DNA of 64,000 nucleotides from Fibrobacter sp. UWB15 (lineage in GTDB: Bacteria > Fibrobacterota > Fibrobacteria > Fibrobacterales > Fibrobacteraceae), in NCBI RefSeq assembly GCF_900177705.1, contig NZ_FXBA01000006.1, positions 62,001 to 126,000 on the forward strand, given 5' to 3'. The notes beneath the pieces were generated by a model. That model saw nothing but the letters and a program-made list of their open reading frames with translations. It was not told the DNA's origin and searched no databases. The first letter of the stretch is position 1. Every line of letters begins with the position of its first letter. Position numbers and translations under genes: made by a program. Of the stretch, positions 7,510 through 15,068 are shown one piece after another.

Positions 7510-8028
7510 TTAACGTCTCTTTTTTACGATCCACAAAATGAATAGTGTCAGGGACGATATTGCCAGGAACCCCACAAGGGCGCAACCGATAAAGGCGTAG
7601 TAAACCTGGTAATCAATGACGAGCGTATCGAAGTCTATTTCGCCGTCGGTAGAAGACATGCTGTGTACGATGAACGTGCGGTCATTGACGCGGCTTGCCG
7701 AAATTTCAAGTGGCACGTCGCCTGCGTTGCGGCTTGCAAAACTGTACCATTCGGACATGCTGTCGAGGATGTCTCTTGAGGCGTACAGAATAAAGTTGAC
7801 TTGGTCGTCGCCGTTAATCTGGAAAATAGTCTTGTCAAAAAAAGGAACGTTGCTTCCGCCGAAAATGCTCGGGATGGCGGCGTGCGAAACGGTACCATAG
7901 AACAGATGTTCTTCTTGCAGCAGGCCTTTGAGGGCGGGCATCAGGTATGACAGAAGCCATCCTGCCAAAAAAATCAGCAGCAAGGAAAAATTCAGAAGAG
8001 CGGGTTTTCTAGAAGTAAAGAATCGCAT
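7510..8028 (-). CDS. Hypothetical two-helix membrane protein with periplasmic domain
   Basis: A 172-aa protein I do not recognise. One transmembrane helix is at residues about 12-32 ('LNFSLLLIFLAGWLLSYLM') and a second near the C-terminus ('YYAFIGCALVGFLAISSLTLFI'), ending in a positively charged WIVKKRR tail. The intervening 110 residues would lie in the periplasm, consistent with short basic ends in the cytoplasm. This topology matches that of the upstream gene (8036-8839), and the pair may form a membrane complex with the secreted hydrolase downstream. No enzyme motif is seen. Confidence 0.7.
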   Translation of the reverse strand: MRFFTSRKPALLNFSLLLIFLAGWLLSYLMPALKGLLQEEHLFYGTVSHAAIPSIFGGSNVPFFDKTIFQINGDDQVNFILYASRDILDSMSEWYSFASRNAGDVPLEISASRVNDRTFIVHSMSSTDGEIDFDTLVIDYQVYYAFIGCALVGFLAISSLTLFILWIVKKRR

Positions 8029-8035
8029 GAGTTCC

Positions 8036-8839
8036 TTATTGCTTTGACTTAAAAATAAAGAAGAAGGTAGAAAGCATCAGTACTAGAGTCAAGAAGTAAA
8101 ATGCCATGGGTATTTTAGACTTTAGCGACATCTCTTCGATATTTTGACTCTGGAAGAAATGAATCATGTCTTCGCTGTACATGACGGCCAGTTCGTTGTT
8201 GAATCGGCTCCAGGCGAGAGCCTGTTCTTCGTTTTCTTGGAGCAGGGCGAGAATGGCTTCTTTAGTGGAATCGGGAATGGCGCCGACAATATTTTCGCCG
8301 AGGCCGGTCATGCCGACCATGTAGCCGGCCCGTGCGGAATCCAGAAGCTTGCGTACAGGAATCTGGATATTTGCGGGGAGACCTGCTGCTTGGTTGTTGA
8401 CGGCTTGCAACTTTTCAAGCCACTGGTGGCGGCTTGCCGCATAGCGGCGCATGCTTGAAACTTTCGCCAGCACTTCGCGCTCGAAACGCTCGACGGAAGA
8501 ACGGGATGGCGCCTTGATGCCTAATCGCTGGATTTCGTCCATTTCACGGGAGAAGGAAACGGCGATCTCTCGTAGGTTCATGGTCTGCGCCTGCACGAAG
8601 ACGGTGTCGACTCCGTAACCGATACGTACTCGTTCCATTCCGCGCAGGGCGTAAGATTCTTGAAGCTGGTAATCCGACAGAGTCTTGATGTAACGGGAAT
8701 ACATGATAATCTGCGGTTTTTGAGAGAAATAGAACAGAATGGTGAGCCCGATCGCTACAGCCAATACTACCCACGCCCAGGGGGAGCGGATTCTGGCGTT
8801 AAAGGTATCGGCAATGGATTTGTTCTTAAACTCAAGCAT
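8036..8839 (-). CDS. Hypothetical two-helix membrane protein with helical periplasmic domain
   Basis: A 267-aa protein of unknown family. TM1 is at about 20-40 ('WAWVVLAVAIGLTILFYF') and TM2 at about 245-263 ('IPMAFYFLTLVLMLSTFFFIF'), followed by KSKQ. The 200-residue periplasmic part is mostly helical and charged, for example 'SRSSVERFEREVLAKVSSMRRY'. The arrangement (TM, helical sensor-like domain, TM, no cytoplasmic output) resembles a sensory or scaffold domain without a signalling module. It is the first gene of the unit with 7510-8028 and 6752-7492 and is divergent from the MORN lipoprotein at 8875 across a 35-bp gap. Confidence 0.7.
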   Translation of the reverse strand: MLEFKNKSIADTFNARIRSPWAWVVLAVAIGLTILFYFSQKPQIIMYSRYIKTLSDYQLQESYALRGMERVRIGYGVDTVFVQAQTMNLREIAVSFSREMDEIQRLGIKAPSRSSVERFEREVLAKVSSMRRYAASRHQWLEKLQAVNNQAAGLPANIQIPVRKLLDSARAGYMVGMTGLGENIVGAIPDSTKEAILALLQENEEQALAWSRFNNELAVMYSEDMIHFFQSQNIEEMSLKSKIPMAFYFLTLVLMLSTFFFIFKSKQ

Positions 8840-8874
8840 TTTTTAGAAATTAACTTTTTTATACTTTGATAGCT

Positions 8875-10236
8875 ATGAAAAAATTCCGATTGTTGATGTT
8901 TTTGGCGGTTTGTGCGCTTTTTTTGGGGTGTACTGTGGAGCGAGCCCAAGAGCAGGTGCTTGCGGAACATGCGAATGGGGCCAAAAAGACCTCTATATGG
9001 GTGTACCCCGACGGTGAAATTCTCAAGAGAAACGAATGGTACACCGACGGCATCAAGGAACTGGAAATCCCGTACAAGGACGGCGTGCCACACGGGGACT
9101 TTAAGCGTTGGACGGGCTTTGGCGATGTGGCCTTGCTTGGCCATTACAAAAAAGGACTTAAAGATGGCAAGTGGACGTCGCTTTTTAGCGATAAAAAGAC
9201 CGAGGCGTACCGTTACTACGAAAATGACCACCCCGTAGGTGACTGGGAAGGCTGGCATTACAATCGCGAAAGGGCTTTTGAAGAACATTACAGTGACGAA
9301 GGCTTGGCGGTAGGAGTTTGGAAAAAGTGGTTTGATAACGGGGCTCTGGAACAGGAGGGAAACTGCCATGCTAAATGGGACCCGAAGCGAGAAATTGTTT
9401 CGGCCGAAACCCGGGGTGTCACGTACTTGAAGCGCTTTTCGAAGGATTGTCACTTGCTTGAGGAATTTACCTGCAGGAACGGAAAATTGGATGGTCCTTT
9501 TGCCTTGTATTATGAAAGCTATGGTGAAACGGTAGATTCGTTGAACTGTGGAACTGGCCGCGTACGTGTGAGTGGTGTGCTGGGTAAAGGTGCTGGGAAA
9601 ATGGATAGTGCTCTGATTGGAACGGTGACTTATTACAGGGCTGACGGAACCCCTATGAAACAGGAACATTGGAATGCGGAAGGGAAACGAGACTCCGTAT
9701 GGCGATGGTTCAACGAACAGGGAAATGTGGTTCGAGAGTGTAACTTGAGTGAATCTGGCGTGGTTTATGGGACTTGCGAAGGTGACATGTCCATATTCTG
9801 CGCCGAGACTTCGTATGTGGGTGGAATTGACGGTGTACTTGACAGCAGCAACTTGGCTCTAAGTGACGGTTTTGAACAAAGTATAGGAAAGTTCCCAGCG
9901 ACGATTCGCTACATAAAGCCGGGACGCTTGCTGCTTTACGAGGAATATTGGAAAAATGGGCAGATTGCAGAAAGTCGCAGCTTTTTCCCGGACAGTATGG
10001 GTGGGCGGCTTGCGAGCGAATGTTTCTGGAAAGTAGACCCGAAAGACGGCTTGTCAAAACGCAACGGAATTATGCGTAACTGGTATAAGAGCGGCGTGCT
10101 TCGCGACAGTCTCACTTTCGTGAACGGGGAGCGCGTGGGCGAACAGTTCAGTTACGACAGCACCGGTAAGTTAACAATCCATAAGACTGAGGCCGGTAAA
10201 AACCGTCCTGTGATTATGCATTTGCTGGGGGAATAA
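8875..10236 (+). CDS. Lipoprotein with MORN/YwqK-type repeats
   Basis: About 453 aa starting MKKFRLLMF with lipobox 'LFLGC' (Cys near residue 19). The body is a chain of 20-25-residue repeats of the form 'YPDG..KR...Y..G......Y.DGVPHGDFKRW' and 'Y..NDHPVGDWEGWHYN', typical of MORN/YwqK-like beta-hairpin repeats, over about residues 30-260 and again near the end ('KNGQIAESRSFF', 'GVLRDSLTFVNG'). YwqK is known as the immunity partner of the YwqJ toxin in Bacillus, but the repeat itself is a generic fold, and in Fibrobacter and Bacteroidota lone lipoproteins of this type are common. A TTG three codons earlier is possible but less likely. Confidence 0.75.
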   Translation: MKKFRLLMFLAVCALFLGCTVERAQEQVLAEHANGAKKTSIWVYPDGEILKRNEWYTDGIKELEIPYKDGVPHGDFKRWTGFGDVALLGHYKKGLKDGKWTSLFSDKKTEAYRYYENDHPVGDWEGWHYNRERAFEEHYSDEGLAVGVWKKWFDNGALEQEGNCHAKWDPKREIVSAETRGVTYLKRFSKDCHLLEEFTCRNGKLDGPFALYYESYGETVDSLNCGTGRVRVSGVLGKGAGKMDSALIGTVTYYRADGTPMKQEHWNAEGKRDSVWRWFNEQGNVVRECNLSESGVVYGTCEGDMSIFCAETSYVGGIDGVLDSSNLALSDGFEQSIGKFPATIRYIKPGRLLLYEEYWKNGQIAESRSFFPDSMGGRLASECFWKVDPKDGLSKRNGIMRNWYKSGVLRDSLTFVNGERVGEQFSYDSTGKLTIHKTEAGKNRPVIMHLLGE

Positions 10237-10277
10237 TTAAATTTGAAAAAATCCTTTGGGAATAATTGGAGGCCCTT

Positions 10278-11120
10278 ATGAAAAAGATTCTTGTCGCGTT
10301 CTGTGTGACTATCTTCCTTGCTGCGTGCGGTGACGATTCGTCATCGACAAGCGTGAACGAAAATTCCAGTGACAGCAAAGAGATCTCATCTTCGTCTGTA
10401 GAACAAAAAGAGGACTCACTCTCCAGTCACCTGGACAGTCTTTCGTGCAAGACAAAAACCGAAGATAATTGCGAATACGGGAGCCTGAAAGACGATCGTG
10501 ATGGACAAACATATAAGACCGTGAAAATCGGTGACCTTTGGTGGATGGCGGAAAATTTGAATTACTCGGATAGCGTAAATACACCGAGCCTTTTGGGACG
10601 TAGCTGGTGCTATGATAATAAACCTGAGAATTGCGCAGCAGCGGGTCGCCTGTATGTTTGGTCTGCTGCGATTGATTCGGTGAAACTTGCCGCCGATGCC
10701 GAGAACCCGCAGGAATGTGGTTATGGCAAGGTGTGCTCGCTTCCGGAAAAGCTGCAGGGAATCTGCCCGAGCGGCTGGCATTTGCCGATCAACGACGAAT
10801 GGCGCGCACTCGTTGCCGAAGCGGGCGGAGACTCGTTGGCGGGCATGATGCTGAAGGCTAAAACCGGATGGAACCTTGGAGGCGAGGGAATCGACGGCAT
10901 TGGATTCTCGGCTGTGCCCACAGGACGCTATAAGCAGGGCGTATTCGAATACGATAATTACGCTTATTTCTGGAGTGCAAACTCTTTGGGAGAAGAGAAC
11001 GGGCTCCAGCAAGATCCCTATATGGTATCCCTTATGCTCCTTTATTCTGACGGAGACGAGTCGTTCTTGACAAGCATTGACAGAAACTATGGACACGCAA
11101 TTCGCTGCGTGAAGAATTAG
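10278..11120 (+). CDS. FISUMP (TIGR02145) domain lipoprotein
   Basis: A 280-aa lipoprotein. The start ATG at 10278 is fixed by GGAGG at 10268-10272, and the lipobox is 'FLAACG'. A Ser/Asp/Glu-rich linker (about 20-60) leads to the Fibrobacter major paralogous domain: 'KDDRDGQTYKTVKIG', 'WWMAENLNY', 'SWCYDN', 'GRLYVWSAA', 'CPSGWHLPINDEWRALV', and a C-terminal 'GHAIRCVKN'. These domains are abundant in F. succinogenes surface proteins and their role is not established. The next gene begins 2 bp after its stop, so it may share a transcript with 11123-12303. A second FISUMP gene lies at 21453-23024. Confidence 0.9.
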   Translation: MKKILVAFCVTIFLAACGDDSSSTSVNENSSDSKEISSSSVEQKEDSLSSHLDSLSCKTKTEDNCEYGSLKDDRDGQTYKTVKIGDLWWMAENLNYSDSVNTPSLLGRSWCYDNKPENCAAAGRLYVWSAAIDSVKLAADAENPQECGYGKVCSLPEKLQGICPSGWHLPINDEWRALVAEAGGDSLAGMMLKAKTGWNLGGEGIDGIGFSAVPTGRYKQGVFEYDNYAYFWSANSLGEENGLQQDPYMVSLMLLYSDGDESFLTSIDRNYGHAIRCVKN

Positions 11121-11122
11121 AG

Positions 11123-11650
11123 ATGCGACGCAAAGACCGTGAAGTTTTAGGCGACGAAAACATCGCGAAGATTATCGAGCAGTGCACGACATGCCACATT
11201 GCGATGGTGGACGATGCGGATGCGGGCATGCCCTACGTGATTCCGATGTCATTCGGGTATAGTTTGATGGATGGTGTACTGGAATTGTATTTCCACTGTG
11301 CGCATGTCGGCAAGAAGCTCGACTGCATCCTCAAGAATCCGAACGTGGCGTTTAGCATGTGCGTCGAGAACCGCATCGAGATTCACGAAGATGTTTATTG
11401 CAAGAGCGGGCGCTTTTACGCAAGCGTCGTCGGGCAGGGCAAGGCCGAAATTGTCGAGGATGTTGCCGAAAAATGCCGCGGGCTCTCGCTCCTGATGGAA
11501 CGGCAAGCAGCAGGTGCTCTGCACGCCTCAGGCTCGGCGCCGTTTATGCACTCCCCGCACGAGTTCGAATTCACGCCCGCGCAGGCCGCCGCCGTGACCG
11601 TATTCAAGATAACAAGCACGAATTTTACCGGGAAAGCGAAGTCGGAATAG
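11123..11650 (+). CDS. Pyridoxamine 5'-phosphate oxidase-like flavoprotein (NimA-related)
   Basis: A 175-aa cytoplasmic split-barrel protein. The opening 'MRRKDREVLG' and 'CTTCHIAMVDD....YVIPMSFGYS', followed by 'LYFHCAHVGKKLDCI' and 'VGQGKAEIVED', match the PNPOx-like family that includes the nitroimidazole-resistance protein NimA. Members bind FMN or haem. Most chromosomal homologs are not shown to give drug resistance, so no resistance is claimed. It is followed after 14 bp by an acetyltransferase gene in the same direction. Confidence 0.8.
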   Translation: MRRKDREVLGDENIAKIIEQCTTCHIAMVDDADAGMPYVIPMSFGYSLMDGVLELYFHCAHVGKKLDCILKNPNVAFSMCVENRIEIHEDVYCKSGRFYASVVGQGKAEIVEDVAEKCRGLSLLMERQAAGALHASGSAPFMHSPHEFEFTPAQAAAVTVFKITSTNFTGKAKSE

Positions 11651-11664
11651 AAGGGAATCTCTAT

Positions 11665-12303
11665 ATGGCAACAGAACTTGAATTCGGGTTACAGACTCGC
11701 GAAGAACTCGACGAAGCGGGCCTAATTATGGCCCGGGCGTACGAAGATTATGACTACGTCACGCTCTATTTCCCTGATAGGGAAAAAAGCCGAAATGGAC
11801 TGCAGATTTTTATGCAATGCGTCCTAAAAACGTGCTATGGAAAGGCTGATTTGTTGGCGGCGCATCGGGACGGCAAGCTGGTTGCACGCGCAACACTGGA
11901 AGCCCCTGGCTTCAAGAAACCTTCCGCATTCCAATACATTATACACGGTTTCTGGCGTGTGTACCTTAATACGAAATGGAGCGATATCAACGGATTCATA
12001 GCTATGGACGAAAACGCCAGCAAGCCCTGCCACGATTTTCAGAAATCAGGACCGGACATCTGGTATCTCAGCATGCTCGAGGTGGACTCGTCTGCGCAGG
12101 GGCAGGGTGTCGGCTCGCAGTTTTTAATTTATATGGAAGAGTACGTGCGGGAGCGTGGCGGCAAGCAGTTGGCTCTTTTTACGAATTCCCGGGAAAACCT
12201 CGCTTTTTACAGCAAACGCGGCTACGAGGTCTTTCACGAATGCGAAATTGAGCACAACGGCCGGAAAATCGGCAGCTGGAGCATGAAAAAAATTCTAAAT
12301 TAA
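11665..12303 (+). CDS. GNAT family N-acetyltransferase
   Basis: 212 aa. The ATG at 11665 is preceded by AAGGGA (about 11651-11656). The reading frame stays open far upstream, but that part only shadows the preceding gene. GNAT motif A is 'WYLSMLEVDSSAQGQGVGSQFLIYMEEYV' (about 130-158), and motif B with 'LALFTNSRENLAFYSKRGYEVF' follows. The tail 'GSWSMKKIL' closes the fold. The substrate is unknown. The context (PNPOx-like protein before, pheS 8 bp after) suggests a common transcript but not a shared function. Confidence 0.85.
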   Translation: MATELEFGLQTREELDEAGLIMARAYEDYDYVTLYFPDREKSRNGLQIFMQCVLKTCYGKADLLAAHRDGKLVARATLEAPGFKKPSAFQYIIHGFWRVYLNTKWSDINGFIAMDENASKPCHDFQKSGPDIWYLSMLEVDSSAQGQGVGSQFLIYMEEYVRERGGKQLALFTNSRENLAFYSKRGYEVFHECEIEHNGRKIGSWSMKKILN

Positions 12304-12311
12304 CGGCCACT

Positions 12312-13334
12312 ATGAGTGAAGCTATTAACAATGTGAAGCAGGCGTTTGACGCAGAACTTGCGCAGACCGACCTTACGAACCAAGAAGCCGTCAACAACCT
12401 CCGCGTGAAGTACCTGGGCAAGAAGGGGGCCGTCACCGACCTCATGAAGCAGATGGGTAGCTTGAGCGCCGAGGAACGTCCGGCTTACGGCAAGCTCGTG
12501 AACGAACTTAAGGTCGCCGTCTCCGAGGCAATCGACAAGGCTATCGAGACCGCGAACCAGGCTGCCCTCCAGAAGAAGCTGGAAAGCGGCTTTGTAGATA
12601 CCACGCTCCCGGGTGCAGGCATCCCGGCGGGCTCGACGCATCCGCTCTACGACGTGCGCGAAGAGATTATCGACTTCTTTAGCCAGATGGGTTTCGAGGT
12701 GGACTTCGGTCGCGACATCGAGACGGACTGGTACAACTTCGAGGCGCTCAATACGCCGCCCGACCATCCGAGCCGCGACATGCAGGATACGTTCTACGTG
12801 GACGACAAGGTGATGCTGCGTACGCATACTTCCGGCACGCAGATCCACTACATGGAAACGCACAAGCCGCCCTTCCGCATGATTGCTCCAGGCCACGTGT
12901 TCCGCGTCGACAACGATGCGACCCACGCCCCGATGTTCCAGCAGTGCGAAGGCCTGGTGGTGGATGAAAACATCAGCTTTGCAGACCTCAAGGGCGTGCT
13001 CCAGGTGTTCATGAACAAACTGTTCGGCGAAGGTGTCAAGACGCGTTTCCGCCCGAGCTTCTTCCCGTTCACGGAGCCCAGCGCCGAAATGGACGTGAGT
13101 TGCGTGTTCTGCGGTGGCAAGGGCTGCCGTCGCTGCAAGGGAACCGGCTGGATGGAAATCGGCGGTTGCGGTTCCGTGGACCCGAACGTGTTCAAGAACT
13201 GCGGCATCGATTCCGAGAAGTACACGGGCTTTGCATTCGGCTTCGGTCTCGACCGTATCGCCATGCTGCGCCACGCGATTCCGGAAATCGGTTTGCTGAC
13301 CAGCAACGACCAGAGATTCCTGAGCCAGTTCTAG
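12312..13334 (+). CDS. pheS: Phenylalanyl-tRNA synthetase alpha subunit
   Basis: 340 aa. It forms the alpha2beta2 enzyme with PheT and charges tRNA-Phe. The N-terminal coiled-coil arm (about 1-90) contains 'VKYLGKKGAVTDLMKQM'. The class II core has 'GSTHPLYDVREEIIDFFSQMGF', 'LLRTHTSGTQIHYM'-like motif 2 ('VMLRTHTSGTQIHYME'), 'HVFRVDNDATHAPMFQQCEG', 'SFFPFTEPSAEMDVSC', and motif 3 'GFAFGFGLDRIAMLRH'. A Cys cluster 'CVFCGGKGCRRCKGTGW' sits in the insertion before motif 3, as in many PheS. pheT is not adjacent, unlike the usual pheST operon. Confidence 0.97.
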   Translation: MSEAINNVKQAFDAELAQTDLTNQEAVNNLRVKYLGKKGAVTDLMKQMGSLSAEERPAYGKLVNELKVAVSEAIDKAIETANQAALQKKLESGFVDTTLPGAGIPAGSTHPLYDVREEIIDFFSQMGFEVDFGRDIETDWYNFEALNTPPDHPSRDMQDTFYVDDKVMLRTHTSGTQIHYMETHKPPFRMIAPGHVFRVDNDATHAPMFQQCEGLVVDENISFADLKGVLQVFMNKLFGEGVKTRFRPSFFPFTEPSAEMDVSCVFCGGKGCRRCKGTGWMEIGGCGSVDPNVFKNCGIDSEKYTGFAFGFGLDRIAMLRHAIPEIGLLTSNDQRFLSQF

Positions 13335-13351
13335 TTTAGACGATAAATATG

Positions 13352-13381
13352 AAAAAACGGACCGTGCGGCCCGTTTTTTTT
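13352..13381 (+). terminator. Rho-independent terminator after pheS
   Basis: GC-rich stem AAAACGG-CCG / CGG-CCGTTTT flanked by A-run and T-run (13371-13381 T-rich), 17 bp after the pheS stop. It can work on both strands and also faces the end of the minus-strand methyltransferase gene at 13421. Confidence 0.85.
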
Positions 13382-13420
13382 GTATTAAATCGTTTTGTTT
13401 TTGGCGAATAGCCGAGTCGC

Positions 13421-14371
13421 TTACTTGATGCGTAGTCTCGCGTATTCGTACAGGCCGAGCGAAAGTGCCACCGAGGCGTTGTAGGAATGCGCTTCGGGCA
13501 TCATCGGAATGCGGAGTACGGCGTCGCACTGCTTGCGGATGAAGGGCGGGAGGCCCACGTCTTCGCCACCGACGGCGATGACCGCCTGGTCGCTGAATTC
13601 AAAGCCGGCGAGGTTCGTCTCGGTGTCGGCATCGAGGCCCAGAATCTGGTAGCCTGCGAGTTTGAGTTCGCCGACGGCGGCTTCCAGGTTGTTCGGGCGG
13701 CAAATCTTCATCTTGTCGAGCGCGCCTGCGGCAGAGCGGGCGACAGCCGGCGTAATGCCGCACATGCCCTTGGCCGGGAGCATCAAAAGGTCTACGCCCA
13801 GGGCGAGCGCACTACGGATGCAGGCGCCCAGGTTGCGCGGGTCTTCGATGTTGGTGCCCACGGCAATCAGCTTGCGTTCGCCCTTTTGCTTGGCGGCAAA
13901 GTATTCTTCGCGGATATCTTCCCAAACCAGGAGTTCCTTTTCGTTCAACAGGGCGACCACGCCGTGGTGCTGCGTCGTATAAGTATTTAGAACCTTGGAA
14001 TCCACCTGCTGCACGTGCACATGGGCACGCTTCGCGAGTTTTTGCAGCTCGTAGAGTTTGGGGTTGCCCGACTGGTGCATAAAGAGCACGCGGTGCACCT
14101 GCATGGGGCTGCGTTCCAGCAAGTCGGTCACTTCGCGGATGCCGCCGATAGCGGTTTGCGGAGCGCCATCGGGATCGCCAAAACTCACGCGGCGGTCGCC
14201 ATCGGTTTTACGGCGTGTGAAACCTTCGCGCTTTTCGAAGCTGTCGCGCGGTTTAAAGTTATCGCGCGACTTGAAACCGTCGCGGCGTTCAAAACCGTCA
14301 CGAGATTCGCGGTCCTTGAAGTTGTTGCGGATAATGCCGAATTCAGTTTCTTTGTTCTTGTCGAAAGCCAT
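13421..14371 (-). CDS. TrmH/SpoU-family RNA 2'-O-methyltransferase with repetitive N-terminus
   Basis: 316 aa. Residues about 18-60 consist of six-residue repeats of the form RDGFEx (RDGF, RDNF, RDSF, REGF), basic and Phe-containing. A substrate-binding L30e-like domain follows ('VHRVLFMHQSGNPKLYELQKLAKRAH'), then the SPOUT knot with 'VGTNIEDPRNLGACIRSALALGVD', 'AARSAAGAL'-like 'VARSAAGALDKM', 'AVGGEDVGLPPFIRKQCD' and 'IPMMPEAHSYNASVALSLGLYE'. These are motifs 1-3 of the TrmH class that methylates ribose in rRNA or tRNA (for example RlmB, G2251). The target is not determined. The N-terminal repeats probably bind RNA nonspecifically. Confidence 0.9.
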   Translation of the reverse strand: MAFDKNKETEFGIIRNNFKDRESRDGFERRDGFKSRDNFKPRDSFEKREGFTRRKTDGDRRVSFGDPDGAPQTAIGGIREVTDLLERSPMQVHRVLFMHQSGNPKLYELQKLAKRAHVHVQQVDSKVLNTYTTQHHGVVALLNEKELLVWEDIREEYFAAKQKGERKLIAVGTNIEDPRNLGACIRSALALGVDLLMLPAKGMCGITPAVARSAAGALDKMKICRPNNLEAAVGELKLAGYQILGLDADTETNLAGFEFSDQAVIAVGGEDVGLPPFIRKQCDAVLRIPMMPEAHSYNASVALSLGLYEYARLRIK

Positions 14372-14436
14372 GTTTCTTCCTTTTAAAAATTTTCCTTGGA
14401 TTGCTTCGCACGGCGTGCTTGCAACGACGTTCTGTC

Positions 14437-15012
14437 TTAGGGCTTTTCCCTACAAATGATAATCTGGTCCATCTTGATGTCGGTCAGCTTTTGCATGAGC
14501 GGCTCCACGCTAATCTGCTTGGGAGTCGCGATGCCTGCCTTGTGGGCGTTCGGGTGCTTTGCCAAAAAGCGGTCGTAGTAACCCTTGCCGTGTCCGCAGC
14601 GTTCGCCGGTCAGGTTGAACTTGGTGCCGGGAACCAGGAACACGGTGAAGTCGCCTTCGTAGGCCGGAATGTCGCCGCGGGGTTCCATAATGCCGAACTT
14701 GCCCTTGACCAAATCTTTCTTGAGGCTTTGCACGTGGCAGAATTCCATGGTCGTGGGGCCCGTGCAGCGGGGGAGCAGCAGACGGTCTTCGTCGGCGAGC
14801 TGCTTGATAATCGGCATAATGTTCGGTTCGCCCGTGAGCGGGTAGAACGCCGCCACCTTGCGTGATTCCCTGTAACCCTTGATGGCGTGGACTTCTTCCC
14901 ACGGGTTTCCGATAAGTTCTTCGCCGTCGCGCTTTTTGCGCAACATCTCGAAAAGCGGCCGGGAGCCGAAAATCAAAAGGAGTAAGGCAGAAACGAGAAG
15001 TATAGATTCCAT
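14437..15012 (-). CDS. 5-formyltetrahydrofolate cyclo-ligase family protein with N-terminal membrane helix
   Basis: 191 aa. The C-terminal 130 residues match 5-FCL (MTHFS), which converts 5-formyl-THF to 5,10-methenyl-THF using ATP: 'VAAFYPLTGEPN', 'LLLPRCTGPTTMEFCHV', 'KGKFGIMEPRGD', 'FLVPGTKFNLTGERCGHGKGYYDRFL' (the G-x-G-x-G-Y-Y-D-R signature). The usual N-terminal 'K..LR....' helix is absent and is replaced by a hydrophobic segment ('ILLVSALLLLIFG', residues 4-16), which would anchor the protein in the membrane. This is unusual for a soluble folate enzyme. A start inside the ORF would remove it, but no good SD or Met is seen there. Confidence 0.8.
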   Translation of the reverse strand: MESILLVSALLLLIFGSRPLFEMLRKKRDGEELIGNPWEEVHAIKGYRESRKVAAFYPLTGEPNIMPIIKQLADEDRLLLPRCTGPTTMEFCHVQSLKKDLVKGKFGIMEPRGDIPAYEGDFTVFLVPGTKFNLTGERCGHGKGYYDRFLAKHPNAHKAGIATPKQISVEPLMQKLTDIKMDQIIICREKP

Positions 15013-15068
15013 AGTATGCCTGCGGGGATTTGTCCAGTAGCGGGCGGTTAAGGTGAGTTATAAAAAAT

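Noticed and set aside
8875-10236. YwqK antitoxin of a toxin-antitoxin pair
   Set aside because: MORN-type repeats are generic; no toxin gene (YwqJ-like deaminase or nuclease) is adjacent, and the protein is a lipoprotein.
11123-11650. Nitroimidazole resistance gene nimA
   Set aside because: The protein belongs to the wider PNPOx-like family; sequence alone does not separate resistance genes from housekeeping relatives.
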